Shown here piece by piece: positions 23,082-36,540 of a stretch of DNA of 64,000 nucleotides. The stretch lies in contig CM056387.1 of assembly GCA_029718625.1 (NCBI GenBank), positions 33,178,105-33,242,104 on the forward strand, read 5' to 3'. Made by a program: the position numbers and the translations under genes. Under the pieces are notes generated by a model. That model had not been told where the DNA came from and searched no databases. It saw only the letters and a program-made list of their open reading frames with translations. The stretch is from Synaphobranchus kaupii. Taxonomy: Eukaryota; Chordata; Actinopteri; Anguilliformes; Synaphobranchidae. The stretch's first letter is position 1, and each line of letters opens with the position of its first letter.

Positions 23082-26000
23082 TGTCTCGGCAGAGAGAGAG
23101 AGAGAGAGAGAGAGGGAGTGTGTGAGGAAGGGAGGGAGGTCAGGAGGTCAACAGGAAGAGGTTGTCAGTGCATCATTATTGAGCACAGGATTGTATCAGT
23201 TTAATTTACCCTGAAACTGCATCTCTGCCCACCCCCCCCCCCCCCCCCCCCCCCCACCACTGCCACCGCCACCTACCCTCCGTAAAAAGAGCCTGCAAAG
23301 TTTACAGGTCAGAAGTTAAAGGTTAAAGGTTGCGTGGCATGAAACCGTTTGATTGGTGGGGCCCAGCCGGAGTCATCAGAGTGGATGTATGTATTTATTG
23401 CGTATTCTGGAACCGTTGTCGTTCACATGGGTCCAAGTGTATTTGATGCTGTTTGGCGTCTGCGTATTTTTCGCTGCTAGTCCGAGACGGTAGTTTGCGT
23501 GGCGTTTTTTGCGTCCTGCGCTGGCTGCGGGATCGAGCGCGGAAACGTGCGGCGTCTCCGGCTCTGCCTGTGCCGGGTCTGACGCAGGCGCGCGCGCGGC
23601 TTGAGAGCGCTGCTTTCCGTGAGCGCGTTCTACAATGGCTCGAGAGTGCTTTGTCACAGCAGGGCTGTTTAAGCGCTTCAAACGCTTCTGTACGTCGTCG
23701 CATTCGAACCATCTGGAGAGGAGGGAGGTGGATAGGATCTTTTTAAAAAAAAAAATTATTTAACATAACTCCAAAATTCCCGTTTTCCCGTCATTCCCGT
23801 TGAAAAGTGGTTCATTTTTTCATGCCTGTGCCTAATATTTATGCACTGACCAAACACGTTTTTGGAGGGAAAAGAAAAATCCGCGGGTGTCATCACAGTA
23901 CTGAGTCTTTAGTTTAAAGTCAGAATGGAGCTTTTTGCTGAAATGATCAGGCTTCGTGATTGGGTAGCCCCTCATATCTCGAGACAAACTGACAGTCCTG
24001 TTTAGCTGTTAAGCTCGTATGTAATGTATTTAGTTTGTTTTACCCGTATTCGGAATGGTTAGCTGGTGTTCTTTGCAGATGTTTACAGTTGTGTTCTGCA
24101 GAATACCGTATTAACCTGGGCGAGGCAATAATACATCCGTTAGAAGAACCGAGGAAGGGCAGTGGTTGGGAGTCTTACTAACCCAAATATATGTCATTGA
24201 TAAGGAAAGGAATCGTTCTGCCATTGGTGTTTCCATGACTACGAGGTATTCTCCTCAACGGTAACAAATAGTTCAGTGTTCCTAAAAATGTTTCAGATGT
24301 TAATACGCATAGTACTAAAGAAAAGAGAAAAAAAAACGTTTTAAAGATGAAGAAACTTCAGTTTATGTGATGAGCCGTTGACGATCGCACTTATTTACGC
24401 TTTTCTTTTAAAAAAACAAACAAAAAAACAAAAAACAAAAAGGCGAACACTTGTGAGGACTAGCTGGTCACATAAATAGACAAACGTGTATTCACACAAG
24501 CTTTACTATAAAGTTGTCTGTCTACGTATTTTAAGGATCTTTGTCCAAGTTCAAATTTTGATTTTTATATAGAGTATCTTGCATTATTTATAAAAACCTT
24601 TGAAAATATACAAAAAGGGAGAAAAAAATTACAAAAGGAGAAAGAAAAAAAAAAAAACTTGTTTGATATCCTTTTTGCAATTGTACCAAAAGTGGCTTAC
24701 TATTGAAGTGGATAGCTTTTTTCTAGTGAATAGGCGCGTACTGTGGACTGTAGCGCGTGGTGTGGCGTGATTTGTGCGTGACGAGGTGACAGTATTGTTC
24801 ACTATATGGGTGTGATGCTGTAATTTCATTTAGGGCGACTGCTGGTGATGTAAGCCGTGTCCGTGGCCACACCCCGGCCCTCCTGTACTCTGATACATGG
24901 CCCTGACTCACTGTGGCCATTAAAGATCCCATAGCACTTGGTAGCGAAGAACAGAGGGTTCTCCGATGCTAAGTTCTCAATCTGGAATGCTCTAATTCGC
25001 CCATCTCACTCCCCTCACTGCCAGTTTGCTCATTTAACCCCTCCCTCTCCTCCACTGCGGATGGGTTTTGTCCCACATCCTGTTGGCTACACATTGCTGG
25101 TAGCTGATACCACCCCCTTCTCCACACACACAGAAACTAAAGCACTTTATATAGTGCCTTTTCATAACATGAACGGCACTATATAAATACAATGCAATAC
25201 TCTTCTTTGTTATTGTTGTCATGTGTATTATTTGTATTAATTTGTCTATAAACGGGAAAAATATACAATATTTTTTTTTTTTTTAAATACAATGCAGAAT
25301 AAACGATACATACACACACACTCGTAGGAGGGGGAGATGGACTTCTGAGCAGATGGCGTCCCATTGTGACCGCTCTGCACGAGGGAACCCTCAGTTTGCG
25401 CTCGCTTTTTTTGCGCAGTTGTCATGGTAACTGAACCCAGCCCGTTTCCATGCTCTGCGCTGGTTTACACCCCCCCCTGGTCACGGGGGCCTGGCTGCGT
25501 GCCGCATTTCTGGGGATGTGGTGGACGCCGGCTTTGCATCACCTCTCTTTTTATTTTCTTTGTTTTGTGATGTGAGATTTCTGTAAGGTTTATCTGATGT
25601 ATTTAATGCAAAAAAAAAAAAAGCAAATATTCTGTTGTCATATAATTTGAGTTTTATTTTTTTAATGCCAGGGATGCGACATCATCTGCACTCTTTTGAA
25701 GCAAACGCAGGCTTATGTTATTGTATTTATTTACCACTCCCGTCTCGCAGGGGCCTATTTATGAATTTGTTAAAGGGAGTAGTTGCCGTTACAGCTGCGC
25801 AGTGGTTGCATTTGCTTCGCTTGCTACCGGTGTAGAGTAAACACAACGCACACAGAATCTAAATGCTAACTATAAACTAGTGATCAAATGAATATTTGCA
25901 ATACCACATGATGCCTGTGTTAGCCCAGCTTTGAGAGAAGCTAAATTATCCGTGTTCAAGTGGGGTACTCTCACAAAGGCTCTTTCTGGTATGTTCTGTG

Positions 26001-29000
26001 AAAACAAAGAAATGAATAAAAATCTTGTGCACATTTAGCAAAATGTACGTATAAAATAAATTACATAAATGCATTGTTATTAGGTTATGTAATGCAATTG
26101 CATTACGTTAGAAGCTTGTGAAGCCTGACCGCAACACTACCGTTAAAGGCGACGTTCACGTAATTATTTCAGGAGTGAAACCGTATGAAAAACTTAAATA
26201 TGCTTTCATTTTGAGTCTGCGTGAAGTAACGTGCGTCTTCGGGTTCATTGGCGTCATGCAAACAAAATAACCTTGTCGACTAAATTATAGGTTGGGATGA
26301 GTTGTCCTGAGCTCGTCTTGTGTGCAAGCACCATCTTAAGAAAACGTTGATTTCACCTTCTAAACTCAGTCGATGGTTGCTTGAGTGTCGCCTACAGTAG
26401 GCTACTCTCCAATTTAAATCATAGAAGGGGCTGTGGAGCCAGTGCATCTAAAAACAATTTCATTTCAATTTGAAAAGAAAAAAGCAGCAGCGAATATGAC
26501 AAACGAACCTGCATTTCACTCCCTCCCCGATCCATAACCTTCCAGCTTGCGATGAATTTGAATTGCCGCTATATGCGAACACATTGGTGCGGGGACGTGG
26601 CCAAAGTAGAGGGCAGAAGTAACATTTAGTTTGCGTAATAACATTAAGCATTGTGGTACCATATCTTATAAAAATGGAAGAGTATAGCCTTCGAAATGGA
26701 GACCGACCGAAAGAAAACGCTTGATGTGGCTGATGTTAAGATGCGCATCTCAGCTTCCAGGTTACTTCTGACCATTAAGGGCTCTGGTTCACTTGTAAAC
26801 AAGGTAATAAACCAAACTCCCAGACCGACCACAGGAAGGACGCCTTAACAGGCTATTGCTACCAAAAGATTGCTCCTCATCTCTGTCCTTGTTCACATGT
26901 TTTACCTCTGTTGTCTGCCTTAATGCAGTAACATGTTGTATGGAACGTCGATGACTGTCCTTGTTGCTACATTTATAAAAGATAGATATATATATATATA
27001 GTTTTCTCATTGGTCGAGCTTCTGAAATTAACAAGAGTTAAGCGTATGTTGTCACTTTTCCTTTAAATGCATCACAGAACTTTTGAAGCATTTATCTCCA
27101 AAACTTCTCAAACAGTGTAATGCATACCTAAGGCATTTGGACGTATTAATAATATATTTATATGGGTACAGTTTTGTTGTGTTCCCTTCTTAAACGATAG
27201 AGGAGTTGTCTCTTCGGTTATCTGTGAAAGTTTCCTTATGTAGTTCCTCTGCGCTCTGGACGTCCCTCTATATCTATGTTGACGTACTCTTTTTTGCAGT
27301 GCCAGTCCTGTGATGTGAACAATGTGTACGGGTTTTTAAACGTGCTCTGTACGGGCTGGCGTCGCTACGAGCCGTGTCGCGTCTCCGCCTGGCGGACGCG
27401 CGCCGCGACCCGAGCGCACGTTGTGGCCGCCCGTTGTGGAAAAAGTGAACCTTTTTATATATGCAACTCGGTGGACCGCTGTGAGAGGTTAGGTCTCAGA
27501 GCGAGGTGTAGTGTTGTAAAAGTCCTCATTAAACGGAATAGTTTAACGCGAGTGCTTGTCCGTCTGTGAGTGCAGTCCCTTATCCCCTCAATTTATGCAG
27601 TAAGATGTTTATCTTGCCTGCTGTCAACCACCACATCTAGGCTGCTCAATTGCTCTGGTACTCGCCGTCTTTAGTAATGTATTGACACGGACCCCGAGTG
27701 GGTCTTTGTTGCCGTATCTACCGTCTACAACTGTTTATTGTTATTATTCAATAAGGTGTATTTAAGCGGAAACGCTTAGGCCTACTCATTGGAAAAGGGG
27801 CTGATGTGTTGTGAAGCCTGGCAGGTATAATCTGAATTTAATGCCGATTGCATTCACGTTGCGTAAGGTTTCACTGTGTCCCCCCGGGAGAGCTGGGGAA
27901 AGATGCTGCGAGTGCATCGCGCAAGCCGAGGCAAAGCGCACCGTCGTCGCGCGACGTTTCGCTAACGAGGCGGGCCTCATAAGCAACGGGGAACCGCGGG
28001 CTTGGGGTACGCCGATTGGATCGTAGAAGGTTCTCTCCGTGGTTGAAAATGCCGCTTCCGTGCAACTGGTCCGATCGACTCGTGCTCTTCGGCATTTTGC
28101 TTTCTGCAGCGCGCCGAATCCCTCAATTCTACATCAGTGGCGTTGCCCACACCGTAATGGAATGTGACTCTCGGAACATTCCAGGCGGTTTGTTCGACTT
28201 TTTTTTTTTTTTTTCTTAGTGGGGGGAACTCGCTTGGACATCCCTGTTCAACTGTGCAATGCCTTATCCAGTCCTTTTCCTACATTAGGTTGCTAGGCTA
28301 GACAAAGACTAAAGCTTTCTATCACAACAGAAAGAATCTGTCACTTAAAGACTGCTTCTATAAATGAAATGGGTTGAAATATTAGGAATTTGCAGACATT
28401 ATTATTATTATTATTTGGGGCAGCCAGGAGAAAGGAGACTTGCTTGATTCAGGTATCCCGGTCTTGGATGTTGTTATCATCAGAGGTTTAAAGGATTAAC
28501 TTCCTCTGTTGCTGCTAGACTGATGGTCACTCTGCTACATTATGGATTTTTTCATTTTATTATGTTAATATTTTGCTCTGGCTAAATGAATTGATAACGA
28601 TCCTGAATCAGATGATTAAAAAATGAAGCCCTTTCATTGCAATTTGAGTCTTGTCTTCTCAGCACTGGTGGGTTTTCTCTCCAGAGTTTAGTGTACTTGT
28701 TACTTAAAAAGGAGAACTTGTTTAACTGCTCTTGGGTGACAAAAAAAAAATCTAAGCTATAGACTATGAAACTTTGTTTAATCAAACCACATTGGTGTGA
28801 ACTGGTGAGCATTCAACTGTTCAAGTTTCTAGATCTTGCTCTTAAATAGTTTGTGTTTTCAAAAAAAAGCTATGAAAAATAGAGTTTGTGAATATGATAA
28901 TGGAAAAAATCTGTTTTTTTCTGTATGGGGTGTAATAAATTATATCGCAGTACTTTGTATGAAAAATGAATAAAATAAAAATCAATTTAATTGTATTTAT

Positions 29001-29190
29001 TAACTAAATTATTGTACTTTTTGCAATCTGTAGATAGATAAGTAATATGATGTATTCATATATAACGACCGTGAAAATTTACTGTTTCATTCTCAGAGGT
29101 GTCTAAGTTATTGATGTACATACTGTATGTTTGTTGATATACAGCTTACTTTATTTTCTATATGACCAATAAAACATGTTTTCGAAAAGA
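23082..29190 (+). other. Probable mafg 3' UTR followed by non-coding sequence
   Basis: Begins with (GA)n at 23090-23115 and a C-run at 23232-23255. CpG-rich unique patches lie at about 23450-23690, 27330-27430 and 27880-28100. Candidate polyadenylation signals on the + strand: AATAAA at 25298-25303, about 26015-26020, and CCAATAAAAC near 29167-29176, the last followed by T/G-rich sequence. Small Maf genes have long 3' UTRs, so mafg may end at any of these; the sequence alone does not decide. At about 25130-25200 a fragment resembles the fish 'TATATAGTGCCTTTT' dispersed repeat. No second coding gene was recognised. Confidence 0.45.
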
Positions 29191-30085
29191 CTGCTGGTTC
29201 CGTTTTCACTTGTTGGAAGTGGACTTATTGTTTCTTGTTTTTGTATTTATAATTTTTTTTTTGCTCACTGGCTATTTTTGACCCAGTTTGATCCAGGAAC
29301 TATGGAACAAGAAGAGAAAATTACCCCCTGCGGGGTTTTCTGTCCGGGGCTATTTCTGGAGGCCATTTTAAGGCTTTGATTTTTCTTTTCTGCGGAATCC
29401 AAAAAAAGCTGTCGGCTGACCCAGTTGGATGTACCTCGGCCTGAGTATTTCGGGCCCGACATTAGCAAAACATGATAGGATCTTGAGGGATGGCTAGGTG
29501 TGTCTGTCCTTAATGAGGACGGCGGGGCGGTTCGATATTTCCGTCTGCGGAATCCGAGGCGCCCCCGGAGCGGACCAAACGCGGCGCGCCTCGGCTTCGA
29601 GCCGGGAAGTTATTCTTCATCCTGATCGTCGGCATCGCCGTCCTTAAGATCCCTTCTGTGCGCCTGCATATACATAGGCCTACATAATGCGTATACGCCT
29701 GGCTGCGCTCGTTCTGAGAAAGCAACCTACTGCTTATGACTGCAGGTTGAAGCAGAGTTTGACCCAATTTTGTACATTTTTTGAAAATTTTTTATTTTTT
29801 TTTGAGAAACAAACATGTTTGTCTTCCCACCTGCATTTAGGAAACAGGAAACGGGGGGGACACTGACCCAATTTCAGAGCTGAGAGACATCAGCTGTGGC
29901 CCTGTGCAGCTCCGCACAGTCTGTGACAGTGATGATTTCTCTGCCTCTGTGTGATTCCGGGAGTGGGAGACCTCTCAGATGCCGAGCATCAATCCGTGTC
30001 AAGAGATCTAAATATAGATCGCTTACAAACTTAAGCCCCCCTCCCCCAGGATTCCGGCGCACGTCATACACTTGCACGCACGTGC

Positions 30086-30123
30086 GTTCACACACACACG
30101 CACACACACACACACACACACGA
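30086..30123. repeat. (CA)n microsatellite
   Basis: A short, slightly interrupted CA tract (CACACACGCACACAC type). Confidence 0.9.
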
Positions 30124-30214
30124 GCATGGACACACAACTATATTGCGAGATTCTTAAGCAGCTCCGTTTCGTTGCATTGTCTGAATCTTCCTGGACCACC
30201 AGTGAAAGGTACCC

Positions 30215-30266
30215 TGGGGGGTGGGGTGGGGTGGGGTGGGGTGGGGTGGGGTGGGGTGGGGTGGGG
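30215..30266. repeat. (GGGGT)n repeat, about 10 copies
   Basis: Uninterrupted GGGGT pentamers on the + strand, preceded by GGGGGG. Ten G4 runs spaced by single T could fold as G-quadruplexes. The frames over it (Gly/Val or Pro/His) are artefacts. Confidence 0.95.
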
Positions 30267-31987
30267 CAAAAAAAACCGAAACTACTCGATACCCCCCAAA
30301 ATCCATCCTCATCCAGCCCCTGCCCTGCCTCAATGCGGTGGCCCAAAAAAACCTGACAAATTTGCTTGGTCCCCTTTTGAGCTGAGTTACCGGCCGGTCT
30401 GGGACGACATTTGTCATTTTTACCCACTTCTGCAGCAGGTGTATGCCCCAGATCTTTCAGCCCTGAGTCTGCAGCACAATTTATGTGACCCAGGCCACCA
30501 CCACTCAGGACAGACTAGCGCCGCTTCTGCTTTTAAATGTTTGATTCCTCTCTGTTCCGCCCGTCTCCTATCTATCAATCTATAAATACTGTATATCTAC
30601 ATCATTAAGTACATCTATCATGTATACATGCATACATACATAGATGTACGCACACATGCACATGTATTTCAAAGCAACTGTCAGTAACCACGCAAGTAGG
30701 TCGCACGTCATTTTACTGGCCTGTTACTAGTGACGGTACGGGAGGGTGTGGCTTTACTCGCCCTAAAAAGAGACAGTGCTATTATATGCTACAAATAATG
30801 GATTTGAACCAATCTTTTTTTTTTTTTTGGACAAAGGTTGCAGTCTTTTGATTGGTTAATGCCATCTGGTGACTGACAGACGAAATTGGCTGTACCAGTG
30901 ACTGGGAGGAGTAAAATTCGCCTGGCATTCCCAGTGCAGCTTGATACAGGGCCGTGTTGCTTACGGCGTAGATTTGTCTGGACGAATCGCTAAATTAATT
31001 TCAGTTAGTGACAGACTGACGGAGACCTTAATCATCTCAAGATCCCGAAAAGGTTGTGACGGATCAGACATGATATGCCTTCACAAGGAAAATTGAGAAT
31101 CACAAAAAAATAGAGCGTCACTTATCAAGAAGAGATGAAAATGTTTCACTCAGATTATTACCTTCTGCCAATTTAATTCCTTGCCTTTGAGATCTCTGTT
31201 CTGGTTTGGAAAGGTTGTTTCATAAATGTCAAATGTAAATTTCAGAGCGAAATTCACCAAGCTGAATATCTGGTGAGCAAATAGAATATATGTGCCCCTA
31301 AGACTGTAAGTGACTGTAAATCGTATTCATAATAACCTAACAATGTCCTATCACTATTGTTGGTTTTTCCAAACCTAACCCCAAAACAAACCCCTTTAAT
31401 TATTCTTAAAACGTGGTAAGTGACATGTTTACAAATTTACAACCAGAATAAAAAAAGAAATGTGGTTGCACTTTTTCTGAAGTTTCTTCTTTGGTCACAA
31501 TTATTTTTTTATTTTTTTATTTTTGCAATATTCTTTGAATCCAAGGATACCACGTCGGCACCTTTTATTGCTGTAGTTGCCGATGCAGCGCTGTCCTCTT
31601 GACAGTAATTATGACCTTGAATATATTGTCCACAGCTAGGTGTGCTGTGATTAATATCTCCTGTTTTCTAATAGGTCCGTTTTTTTTTCAGTCTCGGTTC
31701 AACTGATTTGTAGGCCAGGCGGAATGAGCTGAGCCATCAAAAATGTGAAAGGTGTGTACGGTATATATAATTCCTTGTTATACGGCCACGTACATACCAT
31801 GGTGTCTCACAGTTACTGGCAGTTGCCTTTATTTACGCTTCCTTATTTAACTTCCCTTTTCCACAAATAGAATTAGGAGAAATTGCAAGGTTTTCTTTAA
31901 CCCCTTAACCAGTACCGGCCCGTATTCAGGCCGGAAGTGATTTAGTTTATTTTCATTCATTGCGTTTTGACAGATATGGCTCAGATA

Positions 31988-32399
31988 TGATACCAGACCC
32001 TGGGGCCCATCCATACACTAGAACAGCCTTAACAGATTCCAGACTGTGGGGCCCATCCATGCACTAGAACAGCCTAAACGCATACCACACTGTGGGGCCC
32101 ATCCACACACCAGAACAGTGCCTTAACAGATTCCACACTGTGGGGCCCATCCACGCACTAGAACAGCCTTAACAGATTCCAGATTGTGGGGCCCATCCAT
32201 ACACTAGAACAGCTTTAACAGATACCAGACTATAGGGCCCATCCACACATTAGAACAGCCTTAACAGATACCAGACTGTGGGGCCCATCCACACACTAGA
32301 ACAGCCTAAACTCATACCAGACCGTGGGGCTAATCCATACACTAGAACAGCCTTAGATACCATACTGGGAACCCATCCACACTCTCGAACAGCCTTAAA
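31988..32399. repeat. Degenerate 47-bp minisatellite, about 9 copies
   Basis: The unit contains ACAGATACCAGACTGTGGGG, then CCCATCCACACACTAGAACA, then GCCTTAA. Copies differ by point changes and small gaps (AACGCATACC, GTGCCTTAAC), and the last copies are more diverged. It starts about 90 bp after a 'CCCCTTAACCAGTACCGGCC' stretch. Confidence 0.93.
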
Positions 32400-34966
32400 A
32401 CAATGACCCATCAGCATCTAAACCAGAGAATACCCAGAGAGAGATATAGGGATTTTAATTTATAAATAATTAATATTAATATCTCAATACGATATAGTAT
32501 GTATTCTGCAGTACCGTATATAATACACAATGGTGCTCATACAGAAATCATCTGTATTTCTATTTTGATAGCAGGTCTTTTATGAACTGCATGTCATCCA
32601 AATCTCACATTGTCAGTGGTAGAATCAATTTTTTTTTTGTCCCGCAATTAAAAATGAACTACTTTAAAAGCACTTTGTGTACCCCCTTTTTTAAGAACTT
32701 AATATCTGGAATTCACCGCAAGCAAATAAGCTGAAAGAGGAAGCTCCTGGCAGCCAAAAACCTATCCTGAGGGATGAGAAGTGTGAAATTAATTTATTTT
32801 AATTTAGTACTTGCCCTTCAAACACTTCTATCCACTCAACTAGCAATTACCAAATGTACCTCCTCAATCAATGTTGGACCTACACTTGAGCGAGGAGCAG
32901 GATTGCTAGCACAACCGCCCCCCCCCCCCCTCCCCCCCCTCCCCGCCCCCATGCATATCCTTAATGAAGCTTCATCCAAGCCACTGTCAAAAGCCGTCCC
33001 CATCTAATCCTGTTCATGAGTGCAGTTTGAGACTGAGCCACAAGGTGTCATCATTTCACCATGACTTTATTTTATTACAGGTATGGAATCTACTCATGTT
33101 TCAGTGACAAGTCAGATGAATTAATTTTCGATGTAGTTTTTTTTTGCTTTGATGTTTTAGATCTGTTAGAGGAGAAGGTCACCATTTATCTGACGTTTTG
33201 TATTTTTGTGCTATACCTGTAATTTTAATGACAGAGCTGAAGACATATGAAATATATGTAGGTCTCTCCGTCTTGTGGCCAGCCGTGAATGACATTAGAA
33301 CTTTGTCCTGCCAGCATGAGACACTAACCATTGACGTACAAATTAATATTGATTTGTATTTGATGGTCCTTGAACACACAAGCTTTTCTGAAAAGTAAAA
33401 CCTGCTCTTTTCCCACAGTCAACTCCAGCCATCAGGATTTGGTCACTTTACTGTCATGGCCACTAGAGGGCGTAACAGGAAACGGGAGACCCCGTAGGGA
33501 AGTAACATGGTTTTTTCCCCCCCTTTTTACTAAGAGATTGACAGGAGCTAAAGAGAATATATTGTCTGACAAGCAACATGCATGTGTGTCCTACCAATAA
33601 CAACTCTACTTTATTTTTTAGGGTAAACATAAACAAATCGAGAATACCCTACGATAAGTAAGCAATGTTGAATGTTGGCCTAAAGCAATTTTCAGTGAGG
33701 TCTTTCCCTTGAGATCCCAAGGTAAGTCAATATACCTCAGGTAGGTCAAGTGGAATTCCTCCATAATAGTGTGTTTATCTACGTTGAATAAATGGTATCT
33801 TTTCCTGTAACTCCAAAAACAAAGGGCATTTATCTGCAATCGCCATGCAGGTCTGATAAACTTAATCATGTAATCATTAAATGTAAATGCAGCATGTAAA
33901 CAAACTTGGTCACACAGGTCCATGTTCTGATATTACAGCCAAATTTTGGATTTCATCAGTTGCCATCCTGCTTGAAATGGCGTACTTGCATACTGCCGTC
34001 ACCATAGCTACAGACAAGCCTACCTTGGTATTAAAAATATTTTAGCGTCCATGTTAATTAAAGATGGCCTTCCCGCGCAATTCCTTGCTGATATTTAGCT
34101 TTATTTAAGGTCACATGATGCATATGAGATGGAAAGCTCACCGTTGGAAGACAAACCTTTGATCAGTTGGGATGAGCGTGCTGAGGGGTCCGCTCACCGA
34201 GAATCGGTAAATGTCAATTTGTTATGAGGCGCGAGGAGGTGGGCGTGTCTGCTGTCCAGGCCTTAGTCAGGGCCTTATCTGGAATTACATCAGTAAAGGC
34301 CTGGCTCATTTAAGAAACCTTTTTTTATTAAAAATAAAAAACACTACCTATGAGAAAGTGAATTTGGTCAATTACTGACCTTTTATACAATGTTGGTGGT
34401 AGACCAGAAAAATTGTTTACCCCGCATATGCCTACCTAACTGATATCGATATCTGTTGCACACAGTGGCACCTGTTGAGACGCATATTATAGTTTCAGTT
34501 CCATCTACATGGACAGTTTGGGCTGGCATGTCCAGGAGGATATTTGGGTGGGAGAGCGTAGCTCTCCAATTTTTAGCACTTCTTATGTCAAATGATCAAC
34601 AACACCAGGTGGCAGCGTCGTACAGGAATGCTTCATATAACCAAGGAACAAGCCCTGCGGACCGGTCACTCCCCTAAGACAACCCTAAGAACTTCCCACA
34701 TTTAAAACTAAAGGCAGGAACTAAAGTTGTTAACAGCGACATACTAAAAATATTGTAGCTGTAAGAGTTCAAAACACAATTACTCAGGTTAGCGTTAGTC
34801 AACGTTAGTTTTTTTTTCTTTAGAGAGAGTCAAGGATGCCTGTTTGGGTGTCTTAAATTAGAATTATTGTGGGTTACCACATCTTGCTGGGAAACAACGT
34901 AATGCCGGAATTAGTGTGATAGTGTGACAGTGTTAGTAACCTATTTTATTATTAGAGAAAGAGAAA
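32400..34966. other. Non-coding sequence, mostly unique
   Basis: A C-rich run lies at about 32917-32950. The rest is AT-rich unique sequence, including a compact stretch at about 34170-34310 with 'GGAGGTGGGCGTGTCTGC'. No exon recognised. Confidence 0.45.
33460..33472 (+). promoter_or_regulatory. CTCF-core-like motif
   Basis: CCACTAGAGGGCG matches the 13-base CTCF core pattern CCASYAGRKGGCR at every position. It stands alone in the mafg-npb interval. A single motif match can occur by chance. Confidence 0.4.
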
Positions 34967-34980
34967 GTGTGTGTGTGTGT

Positions 34981-35069
<89 letters not shown>
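34967..35069. repeat. (GT)n microsatellite
   Basis: About 100 bp of almost pure GT with one ATG interruption near 34985, ending in GCGCGTGCGTGC. Confidence 0.97.
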
Positions 35070-35073
<4 letters not shown>

Positions 35074-35942
35074 TGCGTGCACTCACTGTGCGCTTGATTA
35101 GCTGGCCGCAGTCATGCGCCACAGAGGCTGAACTCCAGTGGCCCCGCCTCTCTGGAAGGAGGAGGAGGGCTCAGAGGTGAGGGTGGGCGGAGCTAACACC
35201 ATATAGAGGGGATGTGTGTACAGGGGCCCCCAAGATGCAGAACGCCCAATTAAACCAGCATGTTCACAGCATGTTGCCATCTAGATGCAAGGAGTCCTTG
35301 TTTTACTGCACAAATGAATACACAAAATCAATGTCTAAGTTTAGAGACCATTCACCATTCAGTGCTTTTATTTTTTGGAAGGGGGGGGGGGGTGGTTAAA
35401 TGTGCCTGCTCTTTAGTATCCCAGAGGCCCCCAACATAAATCATAAATAAACGTTAGCCTTGTTCTCTTATGTTGAGCGCTACTTTTCATAAACATGTGT
35501 TGCTATGGGTACAGCTGTCGATTATATAATTACAAACACATTTTATGTACAGGAGCTTTAAGGAAGGATAAAAAAAATTTTGTGCCTCTCGATTTACAAA
35601 TATGATAAATAGTGGACAGAGAGAGTGGGAGAAAGAGAAAAGGTGAGCTGTATTGTGTGACAGGTGACCAAAAAGAGAGGGAGGGGGGAAGAGAGGTTGG
35701 GCCTTATCTGGCGCGCTGCAGTGGGTGTCGGGTGCAGGTGTTTAACAGCTTGTCAGGACAGGATTAAAGGCAGAGACAGCCTCATCATCGAAAGTCAATA
35801 CCCCCCCCGAGGACGAAATGTCAGCGCGGCGTGGACTCCTTTCCTCATCAGTGGTCATGTTGGCAGGTGAAATTCAAACACACAATTCCTCCCTCTTAGT
35901 CACCATACACCCCCCACCCCCACCTCGCCACCCCTCCACTGA
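35070..35942. other. Non-coding unique sequence
   Basis: A G-run lies near 35380-35392. Mixed unique sequence otherwise, with C-rich sequence at about 35908-35935. No exon recognised. Confidence 0.5.
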
Positions 35943-36509
35943 GTAGGTCCCTCACCTCAAAGCCTGCAGGAAGTAGGTCCCTCACCTCAAAGCCTGCAGG
36001 AAGTAGGCCCCTCACCTCAAAGCCTGCAGGAAGTAGGTCCCTCACCTCAAAACCTGCAGGAAGTAGGCCCTCACCTCAAAGCCTGCAGGAAGTAGGTCCC
36101 TCACCTCAAAGCCTGCAGGAAGTAGGCCCTCACCTCAAAGCCTGCAGGAAGTAGGTCCCTCACCTCAAAGCCTGCAGGAAGTAGGCCCTCACCTCAAAGC
36201 CTGCAGGAAGTAGGCCCCTCACCTCAAAGCCTGCAGGAAGTAGGCCCTCACCTCAAAGCCTGCAGGAAGTAGGTCCCTCACCTCAAAGCCTGCAGGAAGT
36301 AGGCCCTCACCTCAAAGCCTGCAGGAAGTAGGCCCCTCACCTCAAAGCCTGCAGGAAGTAGTCCCTCACCTCAAAGCCTGCAGGAAGTAGGTCCCTCATC
36401 TCAAAGCCTGCAGGAAGTAGGCCCCCTCACCTCAAAGCCTGCAGGAAGTAGGTCCCTCACCTCAAAGCCTGCAGGAAGTAGGCCCCTCACCTCAAAGCCT
36501 GCAGGAAGT
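35943..36509. repeat. 30-bp minisatellite, 19 copies
   Basis: The unit reads GTAGGTCCCTCACCTCAAAG then CCTGCAGGAA, 29-31 bp depending on the C-run (GTCCC, GCCCC, GCCC). I counted 19 copies of the 8-bp palindrome CCTGCAGG, one per unit. GTCCC and GCCC types partly alternate, suggesting a two-unit higher-order step. Confidence 0.97.
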
Positions 36510-36540
36510 GACATCGGATTACATTTTGAGAGTCTTACCC

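Larger units (their letters stand above)
29191..31987. other. Non-coding sequence, mostly unique
   Basis: A CpG-rich patch lies at about 29515-29620. Simple repeats within are listed separately. T-runs lie at about 29775-29803 and 30817-30830. No exon or RNA gene recognised. Confidence 0.45.

Noticed and set aside
22589..23125. Long Arg/Ala/Gly-rich frame overlapping the mafg exon, and an opposite-strand frame at 22781-23056
   Set aside because: Both are by-products of GC-rich coding in the true frame, which gives a perfect MafG.
29896..30585. 229-codon frame, the longest simple frame in the window
   Set aside because: It passes through CA and GGGGT repeats and lacks any family resemblance.
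31895..31930. TTAA-flanked 'CCCCTTAACCAGTACC' as a piggyBac end
   Set aside because: No matching inverted end was found; a four-base target and one candidate terminus are not enough.
35943..36509. Regular 30-bp direct repeats resembling a CRISPR array
   Set aside because: Units are contiguous with no variable spacers, and the genome is eukaryotic. It is a minisatellite.
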